Shown here in pieces: positions 50,039-60,099 of a DNA stretch of 64,000 nucleotides; the stretch's first letter is position 1, and every line of letters begins with the position of its first letter. The position numbers and the translations under genes were made by a program. The stretch covers positions 744,001 to 808,000 of the forward strand of contig JANQAK010000003.1 in assembly GCA_024707075.1 (NCBI GenBank), written 5' to 3'. Under the pieces are notes generated by a model. It was given only the letters and a program-made list of their open reading frames with translations. It was not told the DNA's origin and did no database searches. Source of the DNA: Afipia sp. (GTDB lineage Bacteria > Pseudomonadota > Alphaproteobacteria > Rhizobiales > Xanthobacteraceae).

Positions 50039-50680
50039 TTACGGCGTAAAGGCCGCATCGTCGGCGAGCCAGGTCCGGATCGCCGCGCTGCCGCCGCGCG
50101 TCTCCGCCCGCAATCCGTAGTGCCGCGCCAGCCGGTCGAGCGCCAATTGCAGCACCACTTTCGCCGACCGTGACGGCCAGCCGCGCTCGCGCTCAACATC
50201 CTCAAGACCGCGCAGGAAGCAGCACACGTCGAGCAGAAGCCCGGAAAATTCCGGGCCGCAGGCTTCCAGCGCGAGACGCACGCGCTGGCGCGACGCGACG
50301 ATCAGGTCCGTCATCTCGCCACCACCGCCCGAGCCCTTGGTGCGACCGATGCCCGACCAGCTCGACGTAACCCGCGGCGTGAGATGCCCGCGCGTGAAAT
50401 CGGCGCGCAGACGTTCGCCCGCGATGAACTGATCCGGCCCAATCATGGCGCGGCCGTCGCGGCCCTTGCGCCGCGCCAACCATGCCAGCGGGCTTTCGCT
50501 GTCGTTGACGATGACCTGCGTTACGCCGGTTTCCGTCATGAGGTCGCGCATGGAGAGATCGAGATGCTGCGCGCGGAATGTGCCGACGCCGTCGTCGGAC
50601 ACCGGAACGGCCTGTGGCCGGACCTTGTTGCTCCCGGACGAGCCGGGTGATCTGGAAGAGCGGGCTCGCTGTCGCTTCAT
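50039..50680 (-). CDS. DUF6456-domain protein
   Basis: The 213-aa protein (MKRQRARSSRSPGSSGSNKV) has a basic flexible start, then SESPLAWLARRKGRDGRAMI, GPDQFIAGERLRADFTRGHL and RVRLALEACGPEFSGLLLDV, features of the DUF6456 family, helical proteins of unknown role beside DNA-binding genes. Its start overlaps the stop of the DnaA-C-like gene by 4 nt. The pair probably forms one regulatory unit. Confidence 0.75.
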   Translation of the reverse strand: MKRQRARSSRSPGSSGSNKVRPQAVPVSDDGVGTFRAQHLDLSMRDLMTETGVTQVIVNDSESPLAWLARRKGRDGRAMIGPDQFIAGERLRADFTRGHLTPRVTSSWSGIGRTKGSGGGGEMTDLIVASRQRVRLALEACGPEFSGLLLDVCCFLRGLEDVERERGWPSRSAKVVLQLALDRLARHYGLRAETRGGSAAIRTWLADDAAFTP

Positions 50681-51051
50681 CGGGCGTCTCCACCGATGGC
50701 TGCACGGCAGATCAACTCCAGCGTCGCAACCCGGCAATCGAACCAGATGTCGTCGCGGCCATCCTCCACAACACGGCAGGCATGGGCGACCGTGGTGCGG
50801 TCGCGCCCGAAGGCCCACCCGACGGCCTCGAAGCTCAGCCCGAAACCGACATGGGACAGATACATCGCGATCTGGCGCGCGAAGGCGACCCGCTGTGAGC
50901 CGCGCAAACCGGCTTCGAGCGCCGCGGCGTCGAGACCAAAATCGAACGCGACGCAGGCCGCGACCAGACGGCAGGTGTCGTTCGGACTGGCGGCAGCGGT
51001 TTCGGATTGCGGGGGCGGAACGGGAGCAACGGACAATCTGGTTTCAAGCAT
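50677..51051 (-). CDS. DnaA C-terminal-domain-like DNA-binding protein
   Basis: The 124-aa protein has an extended N-terminus and then QRVAFARQIAMYLSHVGFGL, SFEAVGWAFGRDRTTVAHAC and RVVEDGRDDI, the helix-turn-helix of the DnaA C-terminal domain that reads DnaA boxes. It lacks the AAA+ part, so it cannot initiate replication itself. It may compete at DnaA boxes or act as a transcription factor. It overlaps the DUF6456 gene. Confidence 0.85.
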   Translation of the reverse strand: MLETRLSVAPVPPPQSETAAASPNDTCRLVAACVAFDFGLDAAALEAGLRGSQRVAFARQIAMYLSHVGFGLSFEAVGWAFGRDRTTVAHACRVVEDGRDDIWFDCRVATLELICRAAIGGDAR

Positions 51052-51225
51052 GGCAACCTCACTAGGAATTTATACCTACATCCTAGGGGCGATGCAAATC
51101 GCGGGGACAGCGATCCCCGCAAATAATCCGGGCTTGAGCCGCTTGACTCCGGAAGCTGCTGAAATGTGGAATTATTCCTAGACAAAGGCAAGTCCAGGGC
51201 AAGTCCAAGCCAAAGCCGGCGTCCG

Positions 51226-51639
51226 TTATTTCCTGCGGCGGCGCTGCTGGCCGAGGCCCATCTTCTTGGCAAGCTGCGAGCGGGCAACGGCGTAGTTCGG
51301 GGCCACCATCGGATAGTCCGCGGGCAAGCCCCATTTCTCCCGGTATTGCTCCGGGCTCATATTGTATTGCGCGCGCAGATGCCGCTTCAGCGACTTGAAT
51401 CGCTTTCCATCCTCCAGACACACGAGATATTCCGACGTCATCGATTTCTTGATGGAAACCGCGGGCTTGGACGGCTCGGCCACAACCTCTGTGCCACCGC
51501 TCGAAACCCGCACCAGAGCCGCATGAATCTGGCTGATCAGGGCCGGGATTTCAGCCGCGGTGGTCGCGTTGTTGCTGACATAGGCGGACACGATCGATGC
51601 GGTCAGATCGACGAATCCCTTGGGAGTGGTCTCGCTCAT
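51226..51639 (-). CDS. Ros/MucR-family zinc-finger transcription regulator
   Basis: The 137-aa protein from the ATG at 51639 (MSETTPKGFVDLTASIVSAY) contains EYLVCLEDGKRFKSLKRHLR and AQYNMSPEQYREKWGLPADY, the MucR fold. The expected zinc-ligand pair is partly changed (VCLEDGK instead of C-x2-C), as often seen in rhizobial members. A basic QQRRRRK tail ends the protein. MucR-type proteins control surface polysaccharide, motility and cell-cycle genes. An ATG at 51654 would add five residues. Confidence 0.88.
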   Translation of the reverse strand: MSETTPKGFVDLTASIVSAYVSNNATTAAEIPALISQIHAALVRVSSGGTEVVAEPSKPAVSIKKSMTSEYLVCLEDGKRFKSLKRHLRAQYNMSPEQYREKWGLPADYPMVAPNYAVARSQLAKKMGLGQQRRRRK

Positions 51640-51812
51640 CATGATATCTTTCAAGGCGGGCAGATTTACAGTCGAAAACCGGACAGCCCAAGAAAACGTC
51701 CGTCAAATGACAGTTTCGGCATCATCTATACTTGCCGAGTATGGGAGAAGCCCCAGTGGCCTGACAAGGACGACGGGGACAGCGGCGTACGTTATTTACA
51801 GGCTGGCGATTG

Positions 51813-52734
51813 CTAGTTGCGCTCGTCGAGATGGGCACGCAATTCGTCGATGGAAGCAAACCGCACCATGCCTTCGGGCATCTGCGCCTCGATCGAGCCG
51901 TCGGAATACAGCGAATACGCCATCGAATCGACCACGCCGGATTTCACGATGGTCACCGACGACGCATCGGCCCGCCGTGGCGGCTGGAATCGCTCGCGGG
52001 CAGGCTCCGGTGCGTCCTGATCGGCAGGTGGCGGTGCCGCCCGGCCATTTCGCGGCGCAGATGATTCTGGGGCGCGGCCTGCTGGACTGAGGCCAAGCGT
52101 GATCGAACGGATCAGCGGCCTCGGTCTCGCGAGGCTGGAAATCCTCAGTGGAAGACCGATAGGCGCTGTCATCTGGCGGCGTCTGCGATGGCTCGCGCGA
52201 CGGCAAATCCCGGTTCGCATCGCGCCGATGCGACGAGAACATGATATTGCGCCGCGGACGCTCCGCAGGTTCTGCCGGGGCGTCGAACGATTCCGCTGGC
52301 GGCGCAGGAGGACGGGCACGGGTGACCGGATGATCCTGCCAGGCGGCCGGAGGCGCGCTTGGCTCCAGTGGCGACGACGAACGTAAGTGGTCGTCATGCA
52401 GATAGTCGTCTGCGACGTCATCGCGGTCCCGTGGCTGATCGCGGGTAAAAAGCCTGTCGTCGCGGGCGGTCTGCGGCCTCGGTGGAGCAGTATCCGCTGC
52501 CTCGCGGGCCGACACCACCGGCGCCGGGACGCCCGCTTCAAGCCTGCGCGCCAGATTACGGAATTCGCGGCCGATGAAATACAGCCCGATCAGGATGAGG
52601 CCGGTACAGGACACCACGGCGCCCGCCAGAATCATCGTGTTTCCGAAACTGAATTCCTTGATGGGGATGCCAAAAACGACCGTCAGAAGGCCGATACACA
52701 GAACGACCGTTCCACCGATCAACAGCGCAATCAT
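51813..52734 (-). pseudogene. Two-helix membrane protein with disordered middle, frameshifted
   Basis: From the ATG at 52734 (MIALLIGGTVVLCIGLLTVV), with GGAG 6 nt upstream, the product has two membrane helices and a long Pro/Arg/Asp-rich linker. Near 52085 the sense changes frame: the first ends as an Arg-rich tail at 51796, while the second continues with ADASSVTIVKSGVVDSMAYS, LYSDGSIEAQMPEGMVRFAS and IDELRAHLDERN to 51813, a folded-looking, conserved-type end. An extra base (or two missing) fits the lengths. Function unknown; possibly sequence error. Confidence 0.65.
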
Positions 52735-53071
52735 TGCAAGCTCCAAACCCGCGCCGGCAGACTCACGCGTTATGCTCCATAATACTTTCATCGCAGACAT
52801 TACCAATCGGTAATTCTGCGCCCTAGCTACCGGAACAGTTCCACCGGTGACGTGCAGCGCTATGAAATGATCGCCCCCACGTCGTCAAGTTGCCAGCAAA
52901 AACCGCCTCTCCTGACGATGCCGCTTACCCTATCCTCAATGTTGCATTGCAATTAGGGAAATTGCGCCACAATTGACAATTACTTGAATACCAAAGTGGG
53001 GTACAAAGTTCCCGAGGAAAAAGCCTGCTCAATAACTGCAGGCCCCGGGACCGCGGGATTAACCGACCGAG
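52735..53071. other. Intergenic region before the glycosyltransferase-like membrane gene
   Basis: The 337 bp contains A+T-rich stretches (TTGCATTGCAATTAGGGAAA, ACAATTGACAATTACTTGAA) that are probable promoter sequence for one or both divergent genes, plus a GGGATTAACCG half CtrA-like word at about 53056. No gene is convincing. Confidence 0.4.
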
Positions 53072-54721
53072 ATGTCATCCATTACAACATCGGCCCTCGA
53101 TACGCCGGCCGGGCGTTCGATCGAGCAGACATGCGACGATCTTGCGCTCGCGGTGCTTGCCGTCGTGACTGTCGTCGCGGGGCTGACGTTCCGCGACTAT
53201 GGTCTCGGCTGGGACGATTATACCCACGCGGAATATGCCGATCTGCTGCTCAAGATGTTCCGCAGCGGATTCACCGACACCAGCGCGTTGTCTTTTGCGA
53301 ATCTCTACATGTACGGCGGCGGCTTCGACATGGCGGCCGCGCTGCTGCACAAGATCGTTCCGCTCGAACTGTTTGAAACGCGGCGGCTGCTCGGCGCCAT
53401 CGTCGGCGTGATCGGCCTCGGCGTGACGTGGCGGCTGGCGCGACGCGTCGGCGGGCCCGTCGCCGGTCTTGCCGCCATCGTCCTGCTCGCGCTGTGCCCG
53501 ACGTTCTACGGTCACATGTTCATGAATCCAAAGGATGCGCCCTTTGCCGTGGCGATGGTGATCCTGATGCTTGGACTGGTGCGGTTGGCGCAGGAATATC
53601 CATCACCCACTCCCCACACAGTCCTGATTATCGGGCTTGGTGCGGGCCTGTCGGTCGGCTCCCGCATTCTGGGCGGACTCGCGCTGATCTACGCCGTGAT
53701 CGGATTCCTGCCGATCTGGATTGCCGACATCCGCACATATGGCCTGCGCGAAGCCGCACACCGGCTCAGCCATGTCGTCTACGTCCTGCTGCCCGGCGTG
53801 CTGCTCGGCTATCTGGTGATGGGCCTGATCTGGCCGTGGTCGATCATCGATGTGGCCAATCCGTTTCGCGCCCTGACCTATTTCTCCCACTTCTTCGAGA
53901 AGCCCTGGAAGGAACTGTTCGACGGCGCAATCGTCTCGGTGCCGGACATGCCGTGGTCCTATCTGCCCACGCTGTTCGCATTGCAGCTTCCGGAAGTGAT
54001 GCTTGCACTGCTCGGCGCGGGCATCGTGGGCACATTCGTGGCTCTGCTGCGGTCGAACGTCGACACCCGGCGCAAGAGCATTCTGCTGATGCTGACGCTC
54101 GCCGCGACGCTTCCGCTCGTGATCGCGATGGTGAAACGCCCCGCGCTCTATAACGGCATTCGCCATTTCATCTTCGTCGTGCCGCCGATGGCCATTCTCG
54201 CGGGGGTCGCCTTCGCCGCGATCGCCGGCTGGCTGAAACAGCGCAGCCGTGCCGCGCAGGTGGTGTTCGCAGCACTGTTCCTGTTGGGTCTGATGCTGCC
54301 GCTCAATGAAATGATCCGGCTGCATCCGTATCAATATACGCACTTCAACCATATCGCCGGAACGGTGCGCGGCGCCGACGACCGCTACATGCTCGACTAC
54401 TGGGGATTGGCGCTCAAGCAGGCCTCCGAAGGATTGCGGCAGGAACTGGAAGAACGGCAGGAGCCCGCGCCGAGAAACCGGAAGTGGCGCGTTGCCGTCT
54501 GCGGGCCACAGCGGCCGGCGCAAGTGGCTTTAGGCCCCGATTTCACCATCGGATGGGACAGCCATGCTGCCGATTTCGCCATGACGCTGGGTGAATTCTA
54601 CTGCAAGGGCCTGAACGCGCCGGTGGTTGTCGAAATCAAGCGCGATGACGTGGTGTTCGCGCGGGTCTACGACATCCGCGGCAAGAGCATCGCGAGCCTG
54701 CTTGCCATTCCGGCGCCTTGA
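53072..54721 (+). CDS. Polytopic membrane protein, GT39-like glycosyltransferase
   Basis: The 549-aa protein has about 11-12 helices. Its first loop contains TFRDYGLGWDDYTHAEYADL, with the W-D-D acidic pair expected of GT-C sugar transferases, and CPTFYGHMFMNPKDAPFAVA, typical of PMT/ArnT-like proteins. The C-terminal 110 residues form a soluble domain (RKWRVAVCGPQRPAQVALGP). It probably moves a sugar from a lipid carrier to a protein or lipid in the periplasm. Acceptor unknown. No close partner genes. Confidence 0.75.
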   Translation: MSSITTSALDTPAGRSIEQTCDDLALAVLAVVTVVAGLTFRDYGLGWDDYTHAEYADLLLKMFRSGFTDTSALSFANLYMYGGGFDMAAALLHKIVPLELFETRRLLGAIVGVIGLGVTWRLARRVGGPVAGLAAIVLLALCPTFYGHMFMNPKDAPFAVAMVILMLGLVRLAQEYPSPTPHTVLIIGLGAGLSVGSRILGGLALIYAVIGFLPIWIADIRTYGLREAAHRLSHVVYVLLPGVLLGYLVMGLIWPWSIIDVANPFRALTYFSHFFEKPWKELFDGAIVSVPDMPWSYLPTLFALQLPEVMLALLGAGIVGTFVALLRSNVDTRRKSILLMLTLAATLPLVIAMVKRPALYNGIRHFIFVVPPMAILAGVAFAAIAGWLKQRSRAAQVVFAALFLLGLMLPLNEMIRLHPYQYTHFNHIAGTVRGADDRYMLDYWGLALKQASEGLRQELEERQEPAPRNRKWRVAVCGPQRPAQVALGPDFTIGWDSHAADFAMTLGEFYCKGLNAPVVVEIKRDDVVFARVYDIRGKSIASLLAIPAP

Positions 54722-54825
54722 TATTGCGTGGCATGGCGCCTCTGCGAACGCCGCATGTTGCGATGGCCATACCGCAAGGCTAGGCTTCCTGCGCGCAAGA
54801 TCAATAAATCGCGGGAGCAATCGCC

Positions 54826-55605
54826 ATGTCGCCAGCCGAAGCACGCCTCAAGGAAGTTCAAGCCACGATGGTCCCCGGAGAGTGGGAGCAGCGCGTCAAT
54901 CTCGCGGCCTGCTACCGTCTCGTGGCACTCTATGGCTGGGACGATCTCGTTGACACACACATCTCCGCGCGCGTGCCGGGTGGCGAGCATCACTTCCTGA
55001 TCAATCCCTACGGCCTGATGTTCGATGAAATCACCGCATCGAGCCTGGTGAAGGTCGACCTTCAGGGCAACCAGCTCACCGAGAGCGAATACAGCATCAA
55101 CCCGGCGGGCTTCACCATTCACTCTGCCATCCATGAGGTTCGCGAGGACGCCGGTTGCGTGCTGCATCTTCACACGCCAGACGGCACGGCGGTCGCAAGC
55201 TGCATGGAAGGCCTGCTGCCGCTGAACCAGACCGCGCAGCTCGTCACCGGCGACCTCGCCTATCACGACTATGAAGGCATCGCGCTGGACCACGACGAAC
55301 GCCCGCGCATCCAGAAGGATCTCGGCACCAAGAACCATCTGCTGCTGCGCAATCACGGCACGCTGACCGTGGGCCGCTCCGTCGCCTCCGCCTTCGAGCG
55401 CATGTTCCACCTCGAACGTGCCTGCACCATGCAGGTCCGCACCCGCATGCTGGGACCGACCGCCTATCCGGTCGACAAGCTCGTGATCGAGAAAAACGAA
55501 AAGCTGGTGAGCGATTCGGAGCGTGCGAACCTGCGCTCCACAAAACTTGTCTGGCCGCCGCTGCTGCGCAAACTTGACAGGATCGATCCCAGCTATAGAA
55601 ATTGA
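54826..55605 (+). CDS. Class II aldolase/adducin-family protein
   Basis: The 259-aa protein has zinc ligands in CVLHLHTPDG (two His), LLLRNHGTLTVG (His) and the N-terminal DDLVDTHISARVPGG, the class II aldolase/adducin pattern. Many members of this subgroup are of unknown substrate and do not split sugars. ATCGCGGGAGCAATCGCC before the ATG holds a GGGAG site. It ends in a strong terminator. Confidence 0.9.
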   Translation: MSPAEARLKEVQATMVPGEWEQRVNLAACYRLVALYGWDDLVDTHISARVPGGEHHFLINPYGLMFDEITASSLVKVDLQGNQLTESEYSINPAGFTIHSAIHEVREDAGCVLHLHTPDGTAVASCMEGLLPLNQTAQLVTGDLAYHDYEGIALDHDERPRIQKDLGTKNHLLLRNHGTLTVGRSVASAFERMFHLERACTMQVRTRMLGPTAYPVDKLVIEKNEKLVSDSERANLRSTKLVWPPLLRKLDRIDPSYRN

Positions 55606-55631
55606 TCCGTCAGCCTCTACACTGACCTGGA

Positions 55632-55668
55632 ATAAAAAACGCCGCCCAATTCCGGGCGGCGTTTTTGC
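55632..55668 (+). terminator. Bidirectional intrinsic terminator between aldolase and M20 peptidase genes
   Basis: AAAAACGCCGCCC, an AATTCC loop and GGGCGGCGTTTTT form a 13-bp perfect stem with flanking A- and T-runs. It lies 30 nt after the aldolase stop and 33 nt before the end of the convergent peptidase gene, and should work in both directions. Confidence 0.92.
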
Positions 55669-55700
55669 GTTCTGACCCCGCCGGCTTGATGGCCGTATCG

Positions 55701-57110
55701 TCAGCGCGGCGTATCGGCGAACGCCGCGAGAATGCGCGCCCACGAGCGGATGCCCTTGTGGAAGCTCTTGAGGTCGTACTTCTCGTTCGGCGAGTGGATG
55801 TTGTCGTCTTCCAGACCGAAGCCGATCAGCACCGTGTCCAGCCCCAGCGTCTTCTTGAAATTCGCGACGATCGGAATCGACGCGCCCGACCCGATCAGCA
55901 GCGCGTCCTTGCCCCATTCGTCTGTCAGCGCACGCTTCGCCGCCGCCAGCGGCTTCATGCCCCAGTCGAGCGCAATCGCCGGCGCGCCGGCATGATCGGT
56001 GAACTCCGCCGTGCAATCCGCAGGCAGCCGCGACGTGACGAAGTCGCGGAAGGCCTTGCGGATTTTTTCCGGGTCTTGTCCCTCGACGAGGCGGAACGAC
56101 ACCTTCGCCGATGCGTGCGCGGGAATGACGGTCTTGGAGCCCTCGCCCGTATAGCCGCCGAAGATGCCGTTGATATCGCAGGTCGGGCGCGACGAGACTT
56201 GCTCAATCAGCAGCCTGTCCGTCTCGCCCGCGGGAACCGACAGCCCGATCGGCTTGAGGAACGTCTCTGGAGAGAGATTGAGGTTCTTCCATTGCGCGAG
56301 AATATCCGGCGGCAGATCCTTCACCCCGTCGTAGAACCCCGGAATCGTGATGTGGCCGTTGTCATCGAAGATGCTGCCGAGAATGCGCGTCAGCACGCGG
56401 ATCGGATTCTGCGCGCCGCCGCCGAAGATGCCTGAATGCAGGTCGCGGTTGGCCGCCTTGATCTTGACTTCGTCATAGACAAGGCCGCGCAGCGATGTGG
56501 TGATCGCGGGGGTGTTCTGGTCCCACATGCCGGTGTCGCAGACCAGCACGAAGTCGGCGGCGAGGTCCTTCTTGTGCTTGTCGAGGAAGGGCCCGAAATT
56601 CTTCGAGCCGATTTCTTCCTCGCCCTCGATCAGGATCGTCACGTCGAGCGGTATTGAGCCGGTGACATTTTTCCACGCCCGGCAGGCCTCGACGAAGGTC
56701 ATCAACTGGCCCTTGTCGTCCTCCGCACCGCGAGCGACGATGATCTTGCGGCCATCTGCATGATCGGTAACGACCGGTTCGAACGGCGGACGATGCCACA
56801 AATCGAGCGGATCGACCGGCTGCACATCGTAGTGGCCATAGAACAGCACATGCGGGCCGTTGCCGGGGCCGGTCCCGTTGCTCTTCCCGACAATCGCTGG
56901 ATGCCCCGCTGTCGGGCGCACGTCGGTCGCAAAGCCGATGGACGCAATATCGGCGGCGAGATGATCCGCAGCCTTCCTGCAATCATCGTTGAAGGCCGGA
57001 TCGGCCGAAATCGACTTGATCCGGAGCAGCGTGAACAGCCGCTCCAGACTATTGTCGAAGTCCTTGTCGATATGATCGAGAACGCTGTGAAGCTGCTGCG
57101 TGGCGGACAT
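55701..57110 (-). CDS. M20-family dipeptidase/metallopeptidase
   Basis: The 469-aa enzyme has the metal-binding HVLFYGHYDVQPVDPLDL (H-x-D), RGAEDDKGQ, ILIEGEEEIGSKNF (E-E catalytic and ligand), VCDTGMWD and a late SPNEKYDL His region. Order and length are those of the M20 dipeptidases of the ArgE/DapE/carnosinase type, with a dimerisation domain (about 210-320). It should cleave dipeptides or N-acyl amino acids in the cytoplasm. It precedes a GT87-like gene by 11 nt in the same direction. Confidence 0.92.
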   Translation of the reverse strand: MSATQQLHSVLDHIDKDFDNSLERLFTLLRIKSISADPAFNDDCRKAADHLAADIASIGFATDVRPTAGHPAIVGKSNGTGPGNGPHVLFYGHYDVQPVDPLDLWHRPPFEPVVTDHADGRKIIVARGAEDDKGQLMTFVEACRAWKNVTGSIPLDVTILIEGEEEIGSKNFGPFLDKHKKDLAADFVLVCDTGMWDQNTPAITTSLRGLVYDEVKIKAANRDLHSGIFGGGAQNPIRVLTRILGSIFDDNGHITIPGFYDGVKDLPPDILAQWKNLNLSPETFLKPIGLSVPAGETDRLLIEQVSSRPTCDINGIFGGYTGEGSKTVIPAHASAKVSFRLVEGQDPEKIRKAFRDFVTSRLPADCTAEFTDHAGAPAIALDWGMKPLAAAKRALTDEWGKDALLIGSGASIPIVANFKKTLGLDTVLIGFGLEDDNIHSPNEKYDLKSFHKGIRSWARILAAFADTPR

Positions 57111-57121
57111 TCAATGTTCCT

Positions 57122-58450
57122 TCATTGGACGGATTGGATCAGTGCTTGCTGTGCCGTCGGCTCGGCTGCATGTGAATTGGGTCCGGCAAGACTGTCGATC
57201 CCTGGAGGGTGACGCATATGCCACGCAAGCGCGGCAACAATAACGGCGGTCGCGGCGAGATCATTGCCGAGAGCCTGAAAGAGAAGCGGAAAGCCTGGAA
57301 GAGATAACACCATCAATCCACACGCCCCCGCAATGGCAGCCCACGTCCCACGCCGGACACCGGCACGGGGATCGAACGCAGCGCGATGAAACAGCACCGT
57401 GAGCGGAAAATACAGCCAGACAAAATAATACTGGCGTGCCAAAGGCGAAGCGATTGTCATCAGACAAAATAGAATGCCCAGTTCTTCTGCCGTGGAGCGT
57501 GGCGTCATGGCCAATCTTGCCGGCAAGCTCGCCATGAAACCGAACCCAATCAGGGCCGCGCCCCCCAGCAGAATCCAATTCGCGGTTTTGAAATCAACAT
57601 TGATGACGTTCACATAACCGGCGGGACCGGCCGGCTCGATCTGATTGTAATCGATGTGGCGAGTGAAACGGTGAACCTGTGCAATCAAAGATTGGTTGAT
57701 CCAAGACCAGTTCTGCTCATTGCGTTGACCGAAACCCTTTTCCGATGCGGAGGCGGCCATGCTGGTAAACCAGGTTGTCAGTTCGGACACATTGCGTTGA
57801 TAGCCGCGGATGGGCGCTGGAATCGCGACAAGGAACACCGCGAGGAAAATCATCATGCTCGCAGCTGCGCGCCAATGGCCGCGAAACAGCAGGTACGGAA
57901 ACACGGCAACCGGAAAGACCTTGATTGCTGTTGCCAGCGCAAACAAAGCCCCCGCTGACCAGGATCGGCCGCGCAGCAGCCACCAAAATCCCATGAGCAT
58001 CATCGCCAACAGAACAAGATTGGGTTGCCCGAGAGCATATGTCTCGAAAACGAAAGCGAACGTCGCAAAGCCAGGCAAGGCCGCGAGCCAGGGACCTGGA
58101 ATGTCTTTAGATCCTGTCATCGCATTGGAAAGGAGAAACGTTAGCCACCAGGCGGCCGCGTTCAGAATCGTCAGCACGAGGTAAAGAGTGACCTTGCCGA
58201 AGTAACTCGGCAACGCGAGCAAAATAGCCGAGGTCGGAGGGTAGATGAAATCGAGAATCCCGTCGGCGGGCTCATACAGGGTGCCCCCGTGGAGCACCTG
58301 TTGCCCGGCCCAATACCACAGCCCGTAATCCTTGCCCTTGCCGTTGCCCCAAATCTCGGGAACGACCACATACGCCGTGAGAACAACACAGGACAGCAAA
58401 AACAGGACATCAAGCGGACGTCGCCAAGATGGCCACCTGAATACAGACAT
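57122..58450 (-). CDS. GT87-family (DUF2029) membrane mannosyltransferase-like protein
   Basis: The 442-aa protein has about 10-11 helices. GKDYGLWYWAGQQVLHGGTL and ILDFIYPPTSAILLALPSYF carry the D and the Y-P-P motif of the GT87/DUF2029 family, which uses polyprenyl-phosphate mannose in actinobacteria. GQPNLVLLAMMLMGFWWLLR and ATAIKVFPVAVFPYLLFRGH are also typical. It lies between the peptidase and HerA-like genes, all minus-strand. Substrate in this species unknown. Confidence 0.85.
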   Translation of the reverse strand: MSVFRWPSWRRPLDVLFLLSCVVLTAYVVVPEIWGNGKGKDYGLWYWAGQQVLHGGTLYEPADGILDFIYPPTSAILLALPSYFGKVTLYLVLTILNAAAWWLTFLLSNAMTGSKDIPGPWLAALPGFATFAFVFETYALGQPNLVLLAMMLMGFWWLLRGRSWSAGALFALATAIKVFPVAVFPYLLFRGHWRAAASMMIFLAVFLVAIPAPIRGYQRNVSELTTWFTSMAASASEKGFGQRNEQNWSWINQSLIAQVHRFTRHIDYNQIEPAGPAGYVNVINVDFKTANWILLGGAALIGFGFMASLPARLAMTPRSTAEELGILFCLMTIASPLARQYYFVWLYFPLTVLFHRAAFDPRAGVRRGTWAAIAGACGLMVLSLPGFPLLFQALGNDLAATAVIVAALAWHMRHPPGIDSLAGPNSHAAEPTAQQALIQSVQ

Positions 58451-58467
58451 GTTGTCTCGCTTGCGAG

Positions 58468-60099
58468 CTAGCGCCGCAACAAACTGCCAAGCGTCCCGCG
58501 CACGATCGAACGGCCGATCGAACTGCCAAGCGATCCGCCGAGCGATTTGCCGATGCCGGCGACGACATCGCCGGCGACCTTGTTGGTCACCGAGCGCGTG
58601 ACGTTGCGTGCAATCACCTGGCCGGTGGTGAGCTTTCCGCGCGGCGTGTTGGTGCCGAAAATGGTTCCGACGATCGAGCCGATCTGGCCGAGAACGCCGC
58701 CACCGGAGTCGCCCTCCGCCGGCGCGGCGGTGCTGGCCACGCGCTTCTGCAAAACCTCATAGGCGGATTCGGAATCGATGGTGGTGTCGTATTTCCCCTT
58801 CACAGGGCTTGCGGCCATGATCGTCTTGCGCTCCTCCGGCGTGATCGGCCCGATCCGCGCGGTGGGCGGACGGATCATCACGCGCTCGACCATGGCTGGG
58901 GTGCCGTTGCCTTCGAGGAACGACACCAGCGCCTCGCCCTTGCCCAGTTCGGTGATGACCTGCGCGGTATCGAGCTTGGGGTTCGGACGGAAGGTCTGCG
59001 CCGCCGCCTGCACAGCCTTCTGGTCGCGCGGCGTGAAGGCGCGCAAGGCGTGCTGAACGCGATTGCCAAGCTGCGCAAGAATCCTGTCAGGCACGTCGAT
59101 CGGATTTTGCGTGACGAAATAGACGCCGACTCCCTTGGAGCGGATCAGCCGGACCACCTGTTCGATCTTGTCCATCAGCGGTTTCGGCGCGTCGTTGAAC
59201 AACAGATGCGCCTCGTCGAAGAAGAACACCAGTTTCGGCTGCGGCGGATCGCCGACCTCGGGCAGTTCCTCGAACAGTTCGGACAGCATCCACAGCAGGA
59301 AGGTCGCGTAGAGCTTCGGACTCTGCATCAGCTTGTCGGCGACAAGAATGTTGACCATGCCCCGGCCATTGGCGTCGGTGCGCATGAAATCCTTCAGTTG
59401 CAGCGCCGGCTCGCCGAAGAACTTGCTCGCACCCTGATTTTCCAGCACCAGAAGCTGGCGCTGGATGGTGCCGACCGTCTGCTTGGAGACATTTCCGAAC
59501 TGCGTCGTCAGTTCGTCAGCATGTTCGGCGATAAAGGTCAGGATCGCGCGCAGATCCTTCATGTCGAGCAGCAGCAATCCCTGCTCGTCCGCCACGCGAA
59601 AGGCGATATTAAGGACGCCCTCCTGCACATCGTTGAGGTCCATCATCCGTGACAGCAGCAGCGGCCCCATTTCGGAGACGGTTGCGCGCACCGGATGGCC
59701 CTGCTCGCCGAACACGTCCCAGAACACCGTCGAGAACTGGTCGGGCTTGAAGTCCAATCCCATTTCCTTGGCGCGGCTGAGGATGAAATCCTTGGGCTCG
59801 CCGATCTCGGAGATGCCCGACAGGTCGCCCTTGATGTCCGCGGCGAACACCGAGACCCCCGCGCGCGCAAAACCCTCGGCCATGACCTGAAGCGAAACCG
59901 TCTTGCCAGTGCCGGTTGCACCGGTGACTAGGCCATGGCGGTTCGCGAGTCCCAGCGTCAGGAATGCCGGCTGATCGCCCTTTCCGATGAAGATGGTCTT
60001 GTCGGTATCGGCGGATGCGGCGCTTCCGCCGGCCGGCACTGCCGCTTTCGGACTGGATACGGCCTTGTCGGCAACGGTTTTGGTCGTCTTCTTTGCCAT
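58468..60099 (-). CDS. HerA/VirB4-like P-loop ATPase (DUF853 family)
   Basis: The 543-aa protein has a Lys/Ala-rich lead, then the Walker A motif [20 protein letters not shown] (about 57-76), Walker [17 protein letters not shown] (about 285-300), and [20 protein letters not shown] and [11 protein letters not shown], the DUF853 layout. The Gly/Ser-rich C-terminal 90 residues with repeated G-x-x-x-G may form a membrane-binding or oligomerising tail. The function of this widespread bacterial NTPase is unclear; DNA translocation is possible. Confidence 0.9.
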   Translation of the reverse strand: MAKKTTKTVADKAVSSPKAAVPAGGSAASADTDKTIFIGKGDQPAFLTLGLANRHGLVTGATGTGKTVSLQVMAEGFARAGVSVFAADIKGDLSGISEIGEPKDFILSRAKEMGLDFKPDQFSTVFWDVFGEQGHPVRATVSEMGPLLLSRMMDLNDVQEGVLNIAFRVADEQGLLLLDMKDLRAILTFIAEHADELTTQFGNVSKQTVGTIQRQLLVLENQGASKFFGEPALQLKDFMRTDANGRGMVNILVADKLMQSPKLYATFLLWMLSELFEELPEVGDPPQPKLVFFFDEAHLLFNDAPKPLMDKIEQVVRLIRSKGVGVYFVTQNPIDVPDRILAQLGNRVQHALRAFTPRDQKAVQAAAQTFRPNPKLDTAQVITELGKGEALVSFLEGNGTPAMVERVMIRPPTARIGPITPEERKTIMAASPVKGKYDTTIDSESAYEVLQKRVASTAAPAEGDSGGGVLGQIGSIVGTIFGTNTPRGKLTTGQVIARNVTRSVTNKVAGDVVAGIGKSLGGSLGSSIGRSIVRGTLGSLLRR

